NCBI GenBank assembly: GCA_947095535.1
Contig: OX352773.1
Span: 156,897,271-156,961,270 of the forward strand
Direction of reading: 5' to 3'
Origin: Poecilobothrus nobilitatus
Lineage: Eukaryota > Arthropoda > Insecta > Diptera > Dolichopodidae
Length of the DNA: 64,000 nt
The translations under genes were made by a program, and so were the position numbers. Positions 31,700 to 42,664 of the stretch are shown here, one piece after another (the stretch's first letter is position 1; the number at the start of each line of letters is the position of its first letter). Under the pieces are notes generated by a model. It worked only from the letters and a program-made list of their open reading frames with translations, was not told the DNA's origin and did no database searches.

Positions 31700-33140
31700 A
31701 GTCGTTTCAATAACATCTAGATTCTAGAACATACCTACTTTTTAATTTTTGAATTAGCTATCACTGTATTTTACATAAAACTGAATTTAAATTCTGCCTA
31801 AATAAAAATTTAAATGTTTTTTATACAAAATTATAATTAAATTTATTCAATTCACAAGATAAAACCTATTTAGGCACAACTATTTGTAAAATGTAACATA
31901 CCTATATCTATTTATAATTATATCAACTATTTGTAAAATGTGTCGTTCCCTAGTTATATCAAAATCAAATTTTTAGTTTTAATAACATTGAAATGAGAAT
32001 TAATATTTACATTTTCGTATTTTTATTAATTTTATTTTTTATTTCGAAACCATTGTTTTTATTATCTCATATTGTTAGATACTACTTACCACTAAAAATA
32101 AAAAGTTTGCCTATGTATTGTGTAGTACAACTGTAATCCCTAAAGGTACTATTTGAAAAACAAAATGGAGAATTTATTTTCTATTCTTATTTTGGAAAAC
32201 TTTAGTTTACTATTTTAATCCTACTTTCATAAGTAGGTATTTCAAATGATATTAGAGGTTTATAACAACTTTTTTGTTTTGAATACCGCAGAACTTGGCT
32301 CGAAAAAAGTGTAACGAAATGATTTTGAACAAAGTGAGCCGAGCCGAAAACTATACTTTATTGGAAAATAGCTTTAGTATTTAGTTACATGTTTGACTCT
32401 TGATCGTTATATCAATAAACGTAGCACTTGATTTAAAATGGAAACGAAACAAACATTAGGTATAATAAAAGGAATAATAGGAAGAAATATTTCTCAAGCT
32501 TGTTCAAAAAAAAGGTTTTGTTCGGAATATAATATTCCTTAATTACTCTAGTTTTATTAATTAATTTTTTAATGTTTTTGATTCTTTACTAAAAAATCTG
32601 AATAAAAAACATTAACATTATTATCAGATATATATATGTCATAAAGTATTTCTTCTAAAGCCGTATTAGAATTCAGGGATAAATGGTATGGTAAAATAAA
32701 TGGTGTAAAGTCAAACTATTGTTGTTATTTACCCTATGTATGTCAGACCATAGGATGTTTTTTTACCATGAGCATGAAACACATTTCTAATTATTAATCC
32801 CCAATCTATTCTTTGCTTAACAACATAAATTCAATTCTAATAAATATTCATTCAATACTTATACTTTTGTTTTTTAATTTTAATTCCTATAGTGGAGTAT
32901 AAAACGATAATTAATTAAAATTTACTGGATAAGAATAAAATTGGATTTAAATAAATTCGATTTTTTTTTTGTAATTTTAATTGTTTCCTCTTCGTGTTTT
33001 TGCATTAAGTATGGTATTGCGCAAATATGGTAACATAGGATTTTAATTTGATACTTTTAGATTATTTTAGATTTTTTATATTTTAGATAATACCACGAAA
33101 GCCAGTTCTATTTTTGTTTTTTTTTTTATGTATATTAATT
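31700..33140. other. AT-rich stretch, nothing recognised except a shared short repeat
   Basis: 32295-32345 ('aaagtgtaacgaaatgat...aacaaagtgagccgag') recurs inverted at 39470-39515. Otherwise nothing is supported. Confidence 0.4.
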
Positions 33141-33159
33141 GTAACACATGTACAATTGA

Positions 33160-33235
33160 AGAACTCCAGTTGGCTTAAACCCATTTATCAGAAAAATATT
33201 TGGCATAAACTCAGTTGGCATTAAAAAACTTTTTG
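33160..33235. repeat. Degenerate 'TTGGC..AAA' quasi-tandem repeat, site 2
   Basis: 'agttggcttaaacccattta', 'atttggcataaactcag' and 'ttggcattaaaaaact' repeat a TTGGCnTAAAnnC motif. It is related to site 3 at 33985-34170. Confidence 0.45.
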
Positions 33236-33369
33236 TAGATGATATATTGTTGCTAGTTATGTAATAAGGTAGGTAGTGTTAGTCATGATGATGATGACCG
33301 TCAACGGTGATAGCGATAATGACATTTATAATTATTCTGTATTTAAATTTGTAATTTAGATATAGACCT

Positions 33370-33870
33370 AAGAAATCTGAAGTTTAAAATTTTTAGGAGG
33401 AAGTTAATTATTTTTAATATGAAAATATAATCAAATATTTTTGTATGAAATTAGTGTAAGCATGAACGTATATAGATAATAAGTATTAATTTTATTTTTG
33501 ATTACAAAATCAGGGATTCCCCTTTTTCCAGAATATCTAGATATATATTGTCATATATATAATATAATATAGATAGATATATATTTAAAAATGTATAGTG
33601 AATATGTGTACAATATTCACTATACATTTATATATATATATTTACAAATTACAATATTATGTATATGCGAGATTCGGAATTAGGATGGATTTTAGAATTG
33701 GATACAAAATCAGTGTTTCTTTTAATTGTGTACGTAAAAAAACACATTTCAAAGCAATTAAAATATGTACCTATTCAAATTATAGAAATATGTAGGGAGA
33801 AGATAAAATTAGAAACGATTGTAGAGTTGGTTTCAAAATCAGGATTTCCATAATTGTTTTAGCGGGGGTT
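33370..33870 (+). repeat. 'ATTCAAAATCAGGG' dispersed repeat, several rounds
   Basis: 'attacaaaatcagggattcc' (about 33503), 'ttggatacaaaatcagtg' (about 33698) and 'ttggtttcaaaatcagga' (about 33828) recur within 350 bases, separated by 130-190 bases. The first is followed by 'ccctttttccagaatatc'. The open frames at 33598-33853 arise from it. The repeat class is unknown. Confidence 0.5.
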
Positions 33871-33984
33871 TGGGAGCGGCAGCTCTCACTATTTTAAATA
33901 CTTTGTTGCTGAAATATATTTGTATAATTTAACCAGCATTACTACGTATCTAAACAACAACAAAAATATCATCTACAAAAAATT

Positions 33985-34170
33985 TATGCCGAATGTCCTA
34001 TTTGTAAAAAGTATTTTAACGAGAATTGTCCAATTGTCCAATAAATGAAATTTTGCAAAATGTCTTTTTATACTAACTGGCTGTATGCTACAAGTTTTTT
34101 TATGCCAACTGTGCTTATGCCAAATGTCGTTTTGATAAAAAGATTTAGGCCAACTGTTATAGATCCCATG
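33985..34170. repeat. Degenerate 'GCCAAATGTC' quasi-tandem repeat, site 3
   Basis: 'gccgaatgtcctatttgtaa', 'gaattgtccaattgtcc', 'gcaaaatgtctttttatac', 'taactggctgtatgc', 'gccaactgtgcttatgcc' and 'aaatgtcgttttgat' repeat a short motif with drift in length and base. It has the same flavour as sites 1, 4 and 5. Confidence 0.6.
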
Positions 34171-34199
34171 AACAATATACACGTGAGCTAATTATATGT

Positions 34200-34685
34200 A
34201 AACTCTTAAAATTAAAAATAAAATAAATTTCAAGTCATAGTTAAATTTAAAATGTTAGAGAAAATATATAAAAATTTAAATTTTGGTCGTTGTACAAATA
34301 TTGATTTTCAATACATAAAAAAACAATATTTTTTTAAATTATTTGGCTTTTAAAGGAAAATAATAATAAGAGATTTAAATAAAAAATTTTAGAAAATAAT
34401 TTAATATCTATAGATACATTAATTTTGGAAATATTCGTTTTTATTTTTATTAAAAAGCTCCGAGTAATAATAAAGTTTACTAACTTCTCAGTAATTATGA
34501 ATTCTTATAGAATATCCATCCTATAAAAATGCGTTCGTGATTAGCGATACAAAGGGTGGGCAGATATATAAGACAAATTATTTTATTTGGTATAATTTTT
34601 TTAGTATTATTAAGGTTTTTTAATTATTTTTTGATCGGAATAATTTAATTTTTGGTTAAGTAGGTATTGGAGTAAATGTTTTTTT
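34200..34685. other. AT-rich stretch, nothing recognised
   Basis: No feature supported. Confidence 0.35.
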
Positions 34686-34689
34686 TTTT

Positions 34690-35265
34690 TCTTAAGGTGA
34701 ATTTTCAGCTCATATCCAAGCTCACAAAAAAAAAAACAAGACAATTCGACATAAAACTAAAGGCGCATTTTTAAAAGGACATTAAAAAGCAAAGATTGTG
34801 ACTACTTCCGAATCAAAATTGATAATTTCTCCTAAAATTTTTATGTAAGAAAAATTGTTAAATCAGCAGTACTTTTCTTCAATGTGCGTAACTCTGCTAT
34901 TTAAGAATAGCAAATTTTCGATTTTTGTGTCCTAGTAGCTCTTAAGGCGAATTTTCACAAGATAATTCAAATTTTAATATTATAACTGTAATCATTATTT
35001 CGAAGGTACGCAGGAATCAAAATCTTCAAAAATTTTATTTTCAAATAACGGTAAATTTAAATACTAATTTAAAAAACATTGTTTAATTTTTAAATTTATT
35101 TATAATAAAGCTTAAAAAACATTCCTGTCATTTGCCGTTTTTAGCAAAATATGCAGCTGAAGCTAAAATAGAAATATAAAAAAAAGAGCATTTCCAACTT
35201 TGTGCGACTCCAGCTGTGCTTAATGGGTTGAGCTATATATAAAAGTTTGTATCGCAAAATGTATG
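34690..35265 (-). mobile_element. Family 3 element, decayed
   Basis: The box 'aaataacggtaaatttaaat' near 35044, 'tgcgactccagctgtgctta' near 35201 (compare 'gctgtagctccgtaacgg') and 'taaggcgaattttcac' near 34933 follow the reverse-strand family 3 order. It is strongly diverged. Confidence 0.5.
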
Positions 35266-35496
35266 TTTTAGTGAAACCTAATCAAAGTTTAAATCTAATA
35301 CATAAGGAAGAAATTCTGTTTGTTTGTTTGTTTGTTTGGCACGGATTCACGTAAAAACCACCAGTCCGATTACAACCAAATTTTGCAGGAACATTTCTAC
35401 GACCTCGGAAGGAGTTATAGGCTATATTGCGCTTCGGTTCATTAACCCATTGCGGCCCAAGAGCGTTTTAAAGCGTTTTGGTTTTTTCGTTGTTCT

Positions 35497-36600
35497 GCCT
35501 AAACGGTTTGACCGATTGAGTTGAAAATTTGCACAAATGTTCCTCTCATCTTTATTGGTATATCCATATGTCATATGGGTTGCCATATGTCATATGGGTT
35601 GCCATATGTCATATGGGTTGCCATATGTCACCCGGGTTCGGCCCGGCGGGCTTCCAAAAAAATTTTTGTTTCCGATTTATGTCCAATTTTGTATGGCCGT
35701 TTTGTGGTCTCAAAAAACCCCTGAGACGAATTTTTGTTAAGTTCTCGTAACCCGTTTGGGCACGAGAGCCGAACGAAGTTCGTTAAATTTTTTTGATGTC
35801 CTGCTTAAACGGTTTCACCAATTAGTTTGAAAATTTGCAAAACTGTTGCTCTTTAGCAGAAAAGCTTACTAGATTAATTTGGTTAGGATCCATTAACCCG
35901 TTTCGGCACCAGGGTTCAGTGAAATTTTTTAATTTACCTTAATGTCGCGCTTAAACGGTGTGACCAATTGAGTTGAAAATTTACAAAAGTGTAGTTCTTC
36001 ACTCCAGAAGCTCACTCAGTTGGCTTGGTTACGATTCATTAATCCGTTTCGGCACCAGGGCCCAATGAAGTATTTTAATTTTTTTATTGTCGCGCTTAAA
36101 CGTTTTGACCAATTGAGTTGAAAAATTGCAAAATTGTTACTCTTTAGCACAGAAGCTTACTGAGTTGAATTAGTTACAATGCATTAACCCGTTTCGGCAC
36201 CAGGGCCCAATGAAGTATTTTAATTTTTTTTATTGTCGCGCTTAAACGTTTTGGCCAATTGAGTTGAAAAATTGCAAAATTATTACTCTTTAGCACAGAA
36301 GCTTACTGAGTTGAATTAGTTACAATGCATTAACCCGTTTCGGCACCAGGCCTCAATGATATTTTTTAATTTCTTTGTTGTCGCGCTTAAACGGTTTGAC
36401 CAACTGAGTTGAAAATTCACAAAAGCTCTAGCTCTTTACCACAGAAGCTTACTGAATTGATTTTGTTACGATGCATTAACTCATTTCAGCATCAAGCCTC
36501 AATGAAGTTTTCATTTTTTTGTTGTCATGATTAAACGGTTTGACCAATTGAACATTGGCACAAGTACTGCACTTTAAGGCAGAAGCTCATTTAAGTAATT
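35497..36600 (+). repeat. ~145-bp tandem array in the Helitron
   Basis: The box 'gcttaaacggtttgaccaat' recurs at about 35803, 35949, 36094, 36240, 36385 and 36529, a period of 144-146 bases. An earlier one at 35497 belongs to a longer first unit with the minisatellite. Each unit also holds 'cattaacccgtttcggcacc' and 'agaagcttactgagttga'. Units 36094-36239 and 36240-36384 are nearly identical, and outer units are more diverged. The order fits expansion from the middle. Confidence 0.88.
35564..35631 (+). repeat. 19-bp minisatellite in the Helitron
   Basis: 'ccatatgtcatatgggttg' is repeated three and a half times without change. Each unit contains CATATG-nn-CATATG-type dyads. The tract then meets a GC-rich stretch, 'cacccgggttcggcccggcg'. 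The three overlapping open frames here (35521-35750) are products of the repeat. Confidence 0.9.
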
Positions 36601-36619
36601 CTGCAGTGATACATTAACT

Positions 36620-37185
36620 CATTTGTACGATAGACTTTCAAAAGAAAATTTTGTTTCTAATTTTTGTCTAATTTGGCAGGATGAATTTACGATTCTAAAT
36701 AAAGCCTGTGACAAATTTTTGTTAACGTTCGTTAACCCATTTCCGCACGAATACCTTTTAAAAATATTCTGCCCAATTTTTGGTATTATTATTATTATTA
36801 AAAAGGTATTTACAACACTCTTTACTTTTATCTACACTGTTTTTAATAATTCATAAAAACCTTTCAATGCAAATTTCTAATATATAAAAGTAATTAAAAT
36901 AACCTTATTAAGTATCTTAAGAATACTGTGTTTAAATCTTAACAACATAACATTTTCGGCCTTTAAAAAACAGAAAAAATCTCCTACATACGACAGTCAT
37001 CATGTCATCATTCAGAAATGCATGTGGTCTAGCTTTATAAGATGCATGTGTATAACATATTTCCCATAAAATATCATTGAAATATGTACATATAGTATGT
37101 ATAACGTGCGTATATTTAAAAATACTATATATCACATTTCTGTACAGTATTTAATAAAAAATGAGTACATACATATTTAAAGAAC
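36620..37185. other. Helitron interior without recognisable feature
   Basis: Degraded continuation of the array ('gttcgttaacccatttccgc' near 36726), then AT-rich sequence. No gene. Confidence 0.4.
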
Positions 37186-37189
37186 AGAA

Positions 37190-37550
37190 AACTTTACATT
37201 CTAATCCATATACAATTTTTACACATATTTTTAGCCAATTAATTTGAAAACATAATTAGAAAAAGTAAACTTAAAAAAATTCTGGTAGATTTATAAAGGT
37301 AAAAAACAATCATGTATCTTTTATATTGAAAATATGTTAAACAGTACCTGAGATGTATGCATTTAAAAAGAAGTTTTTAAAAATTTGAACAGCTGTCGGT
37401 GTTGTACGATCTCCAGCTGTGACGGTACATAAAATAGTTGTTCTTCAACATTACACTTTTAAGAGACCTATGCATAGCTAATATTTCATGCTCCTTATTA
37501 AACAGTATTTAAGTTTTGTAAACAGATGCAGGGATAGAGCGAACCTAATA
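37190..37550 (-). mobile_element. Family 3 fragment nested in the Helitron
   Basis: 'acctgagatgtatgcattta', 'gacctatgcatagctaat' and 'tttgtaaacagatgcaggg' follow the reverse family 3 order ('...ctacgtattcatggtt...gtttgtaaacagacggac'). It either inserted into the Helitron or was captured by it. Confidence 0.5.
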
Positions 37551-37869
37551 GTGACATTACACACATGAAGTGACATTACTTACGAAAAACAATGTATTAC
37601 ATTATGGTCTTTTATAATTGAAATGCGATTTTATGTTTCGATATTAACGAATATATTGTGAAAACTCATTTCGCCGTAATTGCGTACTCAATAGATTATT
37701 GATTCCTTTAAAGATTTTTTGTAATAAAAATAGAATATTAACTACCAGCATCTGTAAATGCATAGTAATAAGTTAACTATAAATTAAATTAACGCAGAAA
37801 CAAAAATTAATAATTTTTAGTTCATAAAACCAATAAAATACTCCGGGCAACGCCGGGTACTCTGCTAGT

Positions 37870-38980
37870 TACTTATATTACTCTATCTTAAACGGAGATT
37901 CAAACAAAGAACAAATTAAGGATATTTAAGCAAACAATTAAACAAATTTTTTAAATTATTTTTAGAAAATTAGCTAAAATTTTGTACCAACCTATTAAAC
38001 TACTTAAAAAAAAGAAAGAAAAACTTTTTTTGACAGGTAATGGAAACTAAAAAATTGTGTCATATTACGTCTTATATAGAAAACTAATATTACTTAAACA
38101 CTATAAAAATAAAAACGTGTGAAATATAATTATTTCTTTTCTGTTAAATTAAATTTATTAAGTTTTTTAAGTTTTAGCCAAATGTTTCAGTCAAGTTTAG
38201 CCAAGTTTCTTTCATAATAACAAGTTATAAATAAAAAGAACTAATAAATGTCTAATTAAGTTGTTCGATTTATGGTAAATCCAGTTTAATTAATAATAAT
38301 TTATAACGTGTATTTATAGCATAATAACTAAAGATATGATAGAAAACTATTAAATAAAAATTTAATTTATTGATAATAAATAATAAAGATTTGATGTGAA
38401 GATGAAGACTCATTTCTTAAAAAATAATTGAAATAACAAAATATATCTGAAGAAAATTTTACAGCTTTGTTATAAATTATTATTATCTACTTTAATTTAT
38501 ATGATCGTCATCATTTTAATTCTAATTCTTGTATCCCATTATTGTAAAGCATAGAAATAGTTTATTTTAACAGAGTATTAACAACAAAACAAATTATAAT
38601 ATTTTCAACACTTACTAAAAGTCGTAAGATTTATATTAACAGTCTATTAGACAGACAGTTTATAAATCTTTTTTTTTATTTTTTTTTCTTCTTTAGCTAC
38701 ATTAAATTAAAGGTTTAAGTTCATTCATAAGAACCAAATAATTGTATTGGTTTCAATTCAATTAAGTTTTAGTTTTTATAGGTTTGTAATAAATTTTAAT
38801 ATTAATCTGATACCAAAGACACTTTGTAAAAATAACATACTATTTTCGTATTGAAATAACAAAAAATAAAAAACTAAAATAAGTTGGTACCACGTGTAAA
38901 AAAAACTTATTATATTTTTTTATTCCTTTTATTAAAAGTATTCGAAAATTATAAACCGCTTTTTAATTTTTTTCTAATAC
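37870..38980. other. AT-rich stretch, nothing recognised
   Basis: No feature supported. Confidence 0.35.
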
Positions 38981-39029
38981 ATGGCTGTGTGAAAAAAAAG
39001 TACTAATTGGTTAGAAAACAATTAGACGG

Positions 39030-39165
39030 ACATCGTTAAATCGCCTCAGGAAGTGATCCTGATTCAGAATATATATACATGTCCATATCTAACTCGCTTC
39101 CTTTTGGTGGTTACAAACTCCATACCAAAGTTAATATACCCTATACTTTGGGTGTAGGGTATAAA
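39030..39165 (-). mobile_element. Fragment of another hairpin-ended element
   Basis: 'gacggacatcgttaaatcgc', 'tgattcagaatatatatac', 'atatctaactcgcttccttt' and 'ggttacaaactccat' follow, box by box, the reverse-strand 5' ends of families 1 and 2 (GGACGGACATGGC..., CTAGCTCG..., GTTACAAACG). The end is a hairpin of its own sequence, TATACCCTA (39135-39143) with TAGGGTATA (39155-39163). It is therefore a distinct, related family (family 4), present here only as one end. Confidence 0.65.
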
Positions 39166-39169
39166 AAAA

Positions 39170-41030
39170 GAGTAATTTGGAAAAAACAAATTTTTATTTT
39201 GGTGAATTTCCTAGAAAATAATGGGTTTTAAACAGAGTCGACTTAAGTGTCAGCCGACTTATTAAAAATGTGAAATATAGATTTGAAAATCTGTTCAATA
39301 ATGTCAAATATAATAGATTTTATAAAAATATTTTTTTGTTTTTTGGGTCGAACTTGGGATAACCTTAGTAGATCAAATTTTCATAGATAAAAAGTAGTGT
39401 AAAATGGACAAAAAAGTAATACAACCAAATATAATGCAGGAAAATTATTGAAATATGTATTGTTTTCAAATAACATCGGCTCACTTTGTTTAAAATCATC
39501 CCATTACTCTTTTCTCGTATATATGTATGTATGTATTTATATAGCTATTTATGAATTTTATAATCTTTATAAAAATCATCCATTATGCAAAGAAATAAAA
39601 ACATTATTTTGATGTCGCTTAATAGAACTTCATAAAATTACACTTTTATTGAAAAATAATTTTAATTTTTAAATAACTATAAATAAAAACTATTTTATAA
39701 ATTTATGACAAAAAACTATTTTAATAAAATTAAGATAAATTTTGAATTTTGACTTTGATCGAAATAGTAAAATAAATAGATTTAAAAAAGAAAAATAAAT
39801 TTTTTTGAAACTCAAATTGAAATATACAAAAACTTTAAAAGTATGTAAACATATTCTATGTTTTTTTTGAATCTTTTGTAAATAATCAAATTTTTTGTGC
39901 AAAATCATCGGAAATCAATTTTTCAGACCAAAGATTTTTTTTTTTGTTTTTTGTTAATAAAGAAATAATTAATTTTCTTTCAGTTTGTATGTTTATGATA
40001 GTGATTAATCAACTCTCATCAAAGTAATTCATTCAGAATTCATAACATTTTGTTTTATTATTCATCATTAATAAATTAACTAATGTTGTATTTTTTTTTT
40101 TTTTTATTGTGACTTTTGACTAATAACTAATATAACTTATGATATCACGCAAGTTTATAAAAAATAGTTAAATATTGTTTTCTTGTATCTATAGATACTG
40201 TAGTGGCATCATGATTTCAATAAATTTGCAGATTTCAGATCCAATTCTAAAAATAACAGTTTTGTCAAATTCTTTGGAACTCGTGCCTCTCTTGTATGTA
40301 ATGTGTTTTTATTGTATCCTTTTTACAAAGACAAAAACTAAAGAAGGACCACTAAATTGAATTCGGTAATAATAATGTACTAGTAGGGATGCCCGGAGTT
40401 ACTCGAGATATTTTGTTTGTTTTATGATATAAAATTTGTTAACTTTTGATTTTAAGTTAATTTATTTATATGTTTAATTTATTTATGCATTAATTAGAAG
40501 ATAAGGGTAAAACATAGACAGAAATAAAGGAAATGGTCCAAAACAGAGTATGATGCTATGTGGAAACCCTATATACTCCGCAATGGAGTACAAAAAGAAA
40601 TAGATGTTAGTAGTTTATTTTTATACAATTATAGCTAATAAATTTATATTATTTTCATCCCTGAAAACGTTAATTATTTTGTGTATAGTTTTACTTACTT
40701 ACTTACTTACTTACTTCCTTACTTTTTACTTTACTTACTTACACATAGTATACATAGTTAATATAAAACTAGCTAAGATTTTTTAAAGTTATAGAAACTT
40801 TTATTTTATTTTTATTATTATTTCTTTATTTCCATTGCATTGCATAAATTGATCTTATAGACTAAGTTTTACAGAGTTTGGTTACTGTTATATTTAACTT
40901 TTCAGCTGAAAAATATGATTTAGTTACATTATATTTATTGTTACTGAAATGTGATTGAAGGCAAAAATGGAAGAGTGAAAAAATCTTATTTGGAAATTTT
41001 TTTTTTTATTTTAATAAAATTTAATGACTA
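39170..41030. other. AT-rich stretch with a microsatellite and small hairpin
   Basis: 39470-39515 matches 32295-32345 inverted. 40574-40590 is a perfect hairpin TACTCC-gcaat-GGAGTA. 40686-40742 is an ACTT microsatellite. No gene was recognised; open frames here are compositional. Confidence 0.4.
40686..40742. repeat. (TTAC)n microsatellite
   Basis: Tandem ACTT units with a few interruptions ('ttccttactttttacttt'). Confidence 0.9.
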
Positions 41031-41032
41031 AT

Positions 41033-41088
41033 TATACCCCTACGATAAGTATCGGGTATAATAAGATTTTTTCCGTTTGCAACACCTC
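41033..41088 (+). mobile_element. Family 1 hairpin-end fragment
   Basis: Hairpin TATACCC (41033-41039) with GGGTATA (41054-41060), then 'ccgtttgcaacacctcgaaat' as in copy B. It then joins abruptly to reverse-strand sequence at 41089. Confidence 0.7.
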
Positions 41089-41665
41089 GAAATCTTGAAG
41101 CTTTAATTTTTGTATATTACTTCAAAAAAATTTGAACAGGTGCCAGACTTACAGACGTTTAAAAATAGAGAATTTTTATTCAACACAAAATATTTCCTGA
41201 AATGACTCATACTTATTTCCAAAGAACTAACTCCTATCAAAATTTCAAGCTTCTAAGTTAAAGCGTTTAAAAGATAGAAGTGTTCCAAATTTTTGCAAAA
41301 GTTTCACATAATGGTATATTAAAATACCGCATGACTAAGTCACATATTTATTTTCTATATTTCTAAAGTTTATAAAACCAATTATCGTTTGGCGTTTCCA
41401 GATTAAAAGTATGCCTTATAGAACCTGTATTATAAAACTTTTTCGAAATTTGTAGGGCTGTTGCGCCATAACTGGTGGGGCTACAAAAAAAAAAGTAATC
41501 CACAAAATTAGTTTTTTTTGCTATGCCTAACCGTAGTTAAAATTTCATTGCTTTATTTCAAACGGTGTAGAAGTTTTATAAACACCCTGACGGACGGACG
41601 GAGTGAAACAAATAAGGATATTTTTTCAAATTTTTTTGAAAATTTGCTAAAAATGGGAAATTGTC
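41089..41665 (-). mobile_element. Family 1/3 element, reverse, joined to the preceding fragment
   Basis: 'tgaagctttaatttttgtat', 'tgaaatgactcatactta', 'ttcacataatggta', 'ttcgaaatttgtagggctg' and 'gacggacggagtgaaacaaa' occur in reverse order. The right end is of family 3 type (GAAACAAATAAGG), while the middle matches family 1 closely. With the forward fragment at 41033 it forms a head-to-head composite. Confidence 0.65.
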
Positions 41666-41669
41666 CATT

Positions 41670-42660
41670 GTTTTTAGTATTTTATTTTGTAAAGTTTGCA
41701 GTTTGCTAATATGTGTTTTGGCACAACTTATTCAAACTGGTACGCAAGCTCACTGTGAAAGTTAATGTGATTTTATTTTTGTTTGTACATTTTTGGATGT
41801 TAAGGTCATGTTTGAAAATACATTTTCAATCTAAACTATCGGGTACTAAAAAAGCGATATACAGGTGTTCTCTCTAACGAAAAGCGGCGGTTAACTAAAG
41901 TCTTTACGAATTGACTTTTTATTAATGAGAAAAGATCTGAAAATGCTAAATATTCTTAAAGCCAAAAAATATCTATAAATTTGCAAGAATTATAATTATC
42001 TTAAATTAAATAAAGTAAATAAAATTTTAAAAGAAAAAAATGTTCATTTTAGTTTTTTTGTGTAAAGTAAAAGAAACGCGAAATTCGGAAAGAAATAGAA
42101 AAATCTCTTCTTTGATTTTTATACCTTTGCTTCTTTTCAGTTTTAAAAATAAATTAAAACTTTCATCTGATTATACTTAATTATTTAGGATAGATTTTTT
42201 ATCTTTTTGCTCACCTTTTTTCATTCACTTTTAATTGGTAGTAATAGGTATGTTCACAAGGTAAAAATGAGAATTTTTTAATTAATTTTTTTTTTACCTT
42301 TCACTGACTTTCAGGTAACAAAAAAATAAATTTATAATCATTACTTTATCCCAATTAACAGTTGTATCTTTTTTTTTTACTTTTGCTGTAAATTTTTTTT
42401 GCAAAACCAAAGAAAATTGTTTCTTCAACGGATAATGATTTCCCAATCAATCCCAAAAAAATAAAAATAGTCAGTAATTTACAATCAGAGTTTAGTTTAA
42501 AAAATTAGGTGCTCTGTTGCAGAAGAAAGGTAAAATAAATTAATGTAAGTACCTAATAATTATAATAATAAAAATTATTTTTTGTACTTAGTAAATTATT
42601 ACATACGTCTATAATAATAAATCGGTATTTTACATTCAAGATAATTTTCCTTATTATATA
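41670..42660. other. AT-rich stretch, nothing recognised
   Basis: No feature supported. Confidence 0.35.
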
Positions 42661-42664
42661 ATAT

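Larger units (their letters stand above)
35294..37868 (+). mobile_element. Non-autonomous Helitron, ~2.58 kb, complete ends
   Basis: The 5' end is A|TCTAATACATAAGG (35294), followed by a (TTTG)n run and 'ggcacggattcacg', 'ccgattacaacca'. These are typical of insect Helitrons. The 3' end has a CCGG/CCGG hairpin in 'ctccgggcaacgccgggta', then TACTCTGCTAG, ending in CTAG at 37865-37868 before T. Insertion between A and T without target duplication fits rolling-circle transposition. There is no Rep/helicase frame. The interior holds a 19-bp minisatellite, a ~145-bp tandem array and a nested family 3 fragment. Confidence 0.82.

Noticed and set aside
35521..35750. Three overlapping open frames with MSYGLPYVIW repeats
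   Set aside because: They come from the 19-bp minisatellite, open in all three frames because the unit lacks stops.
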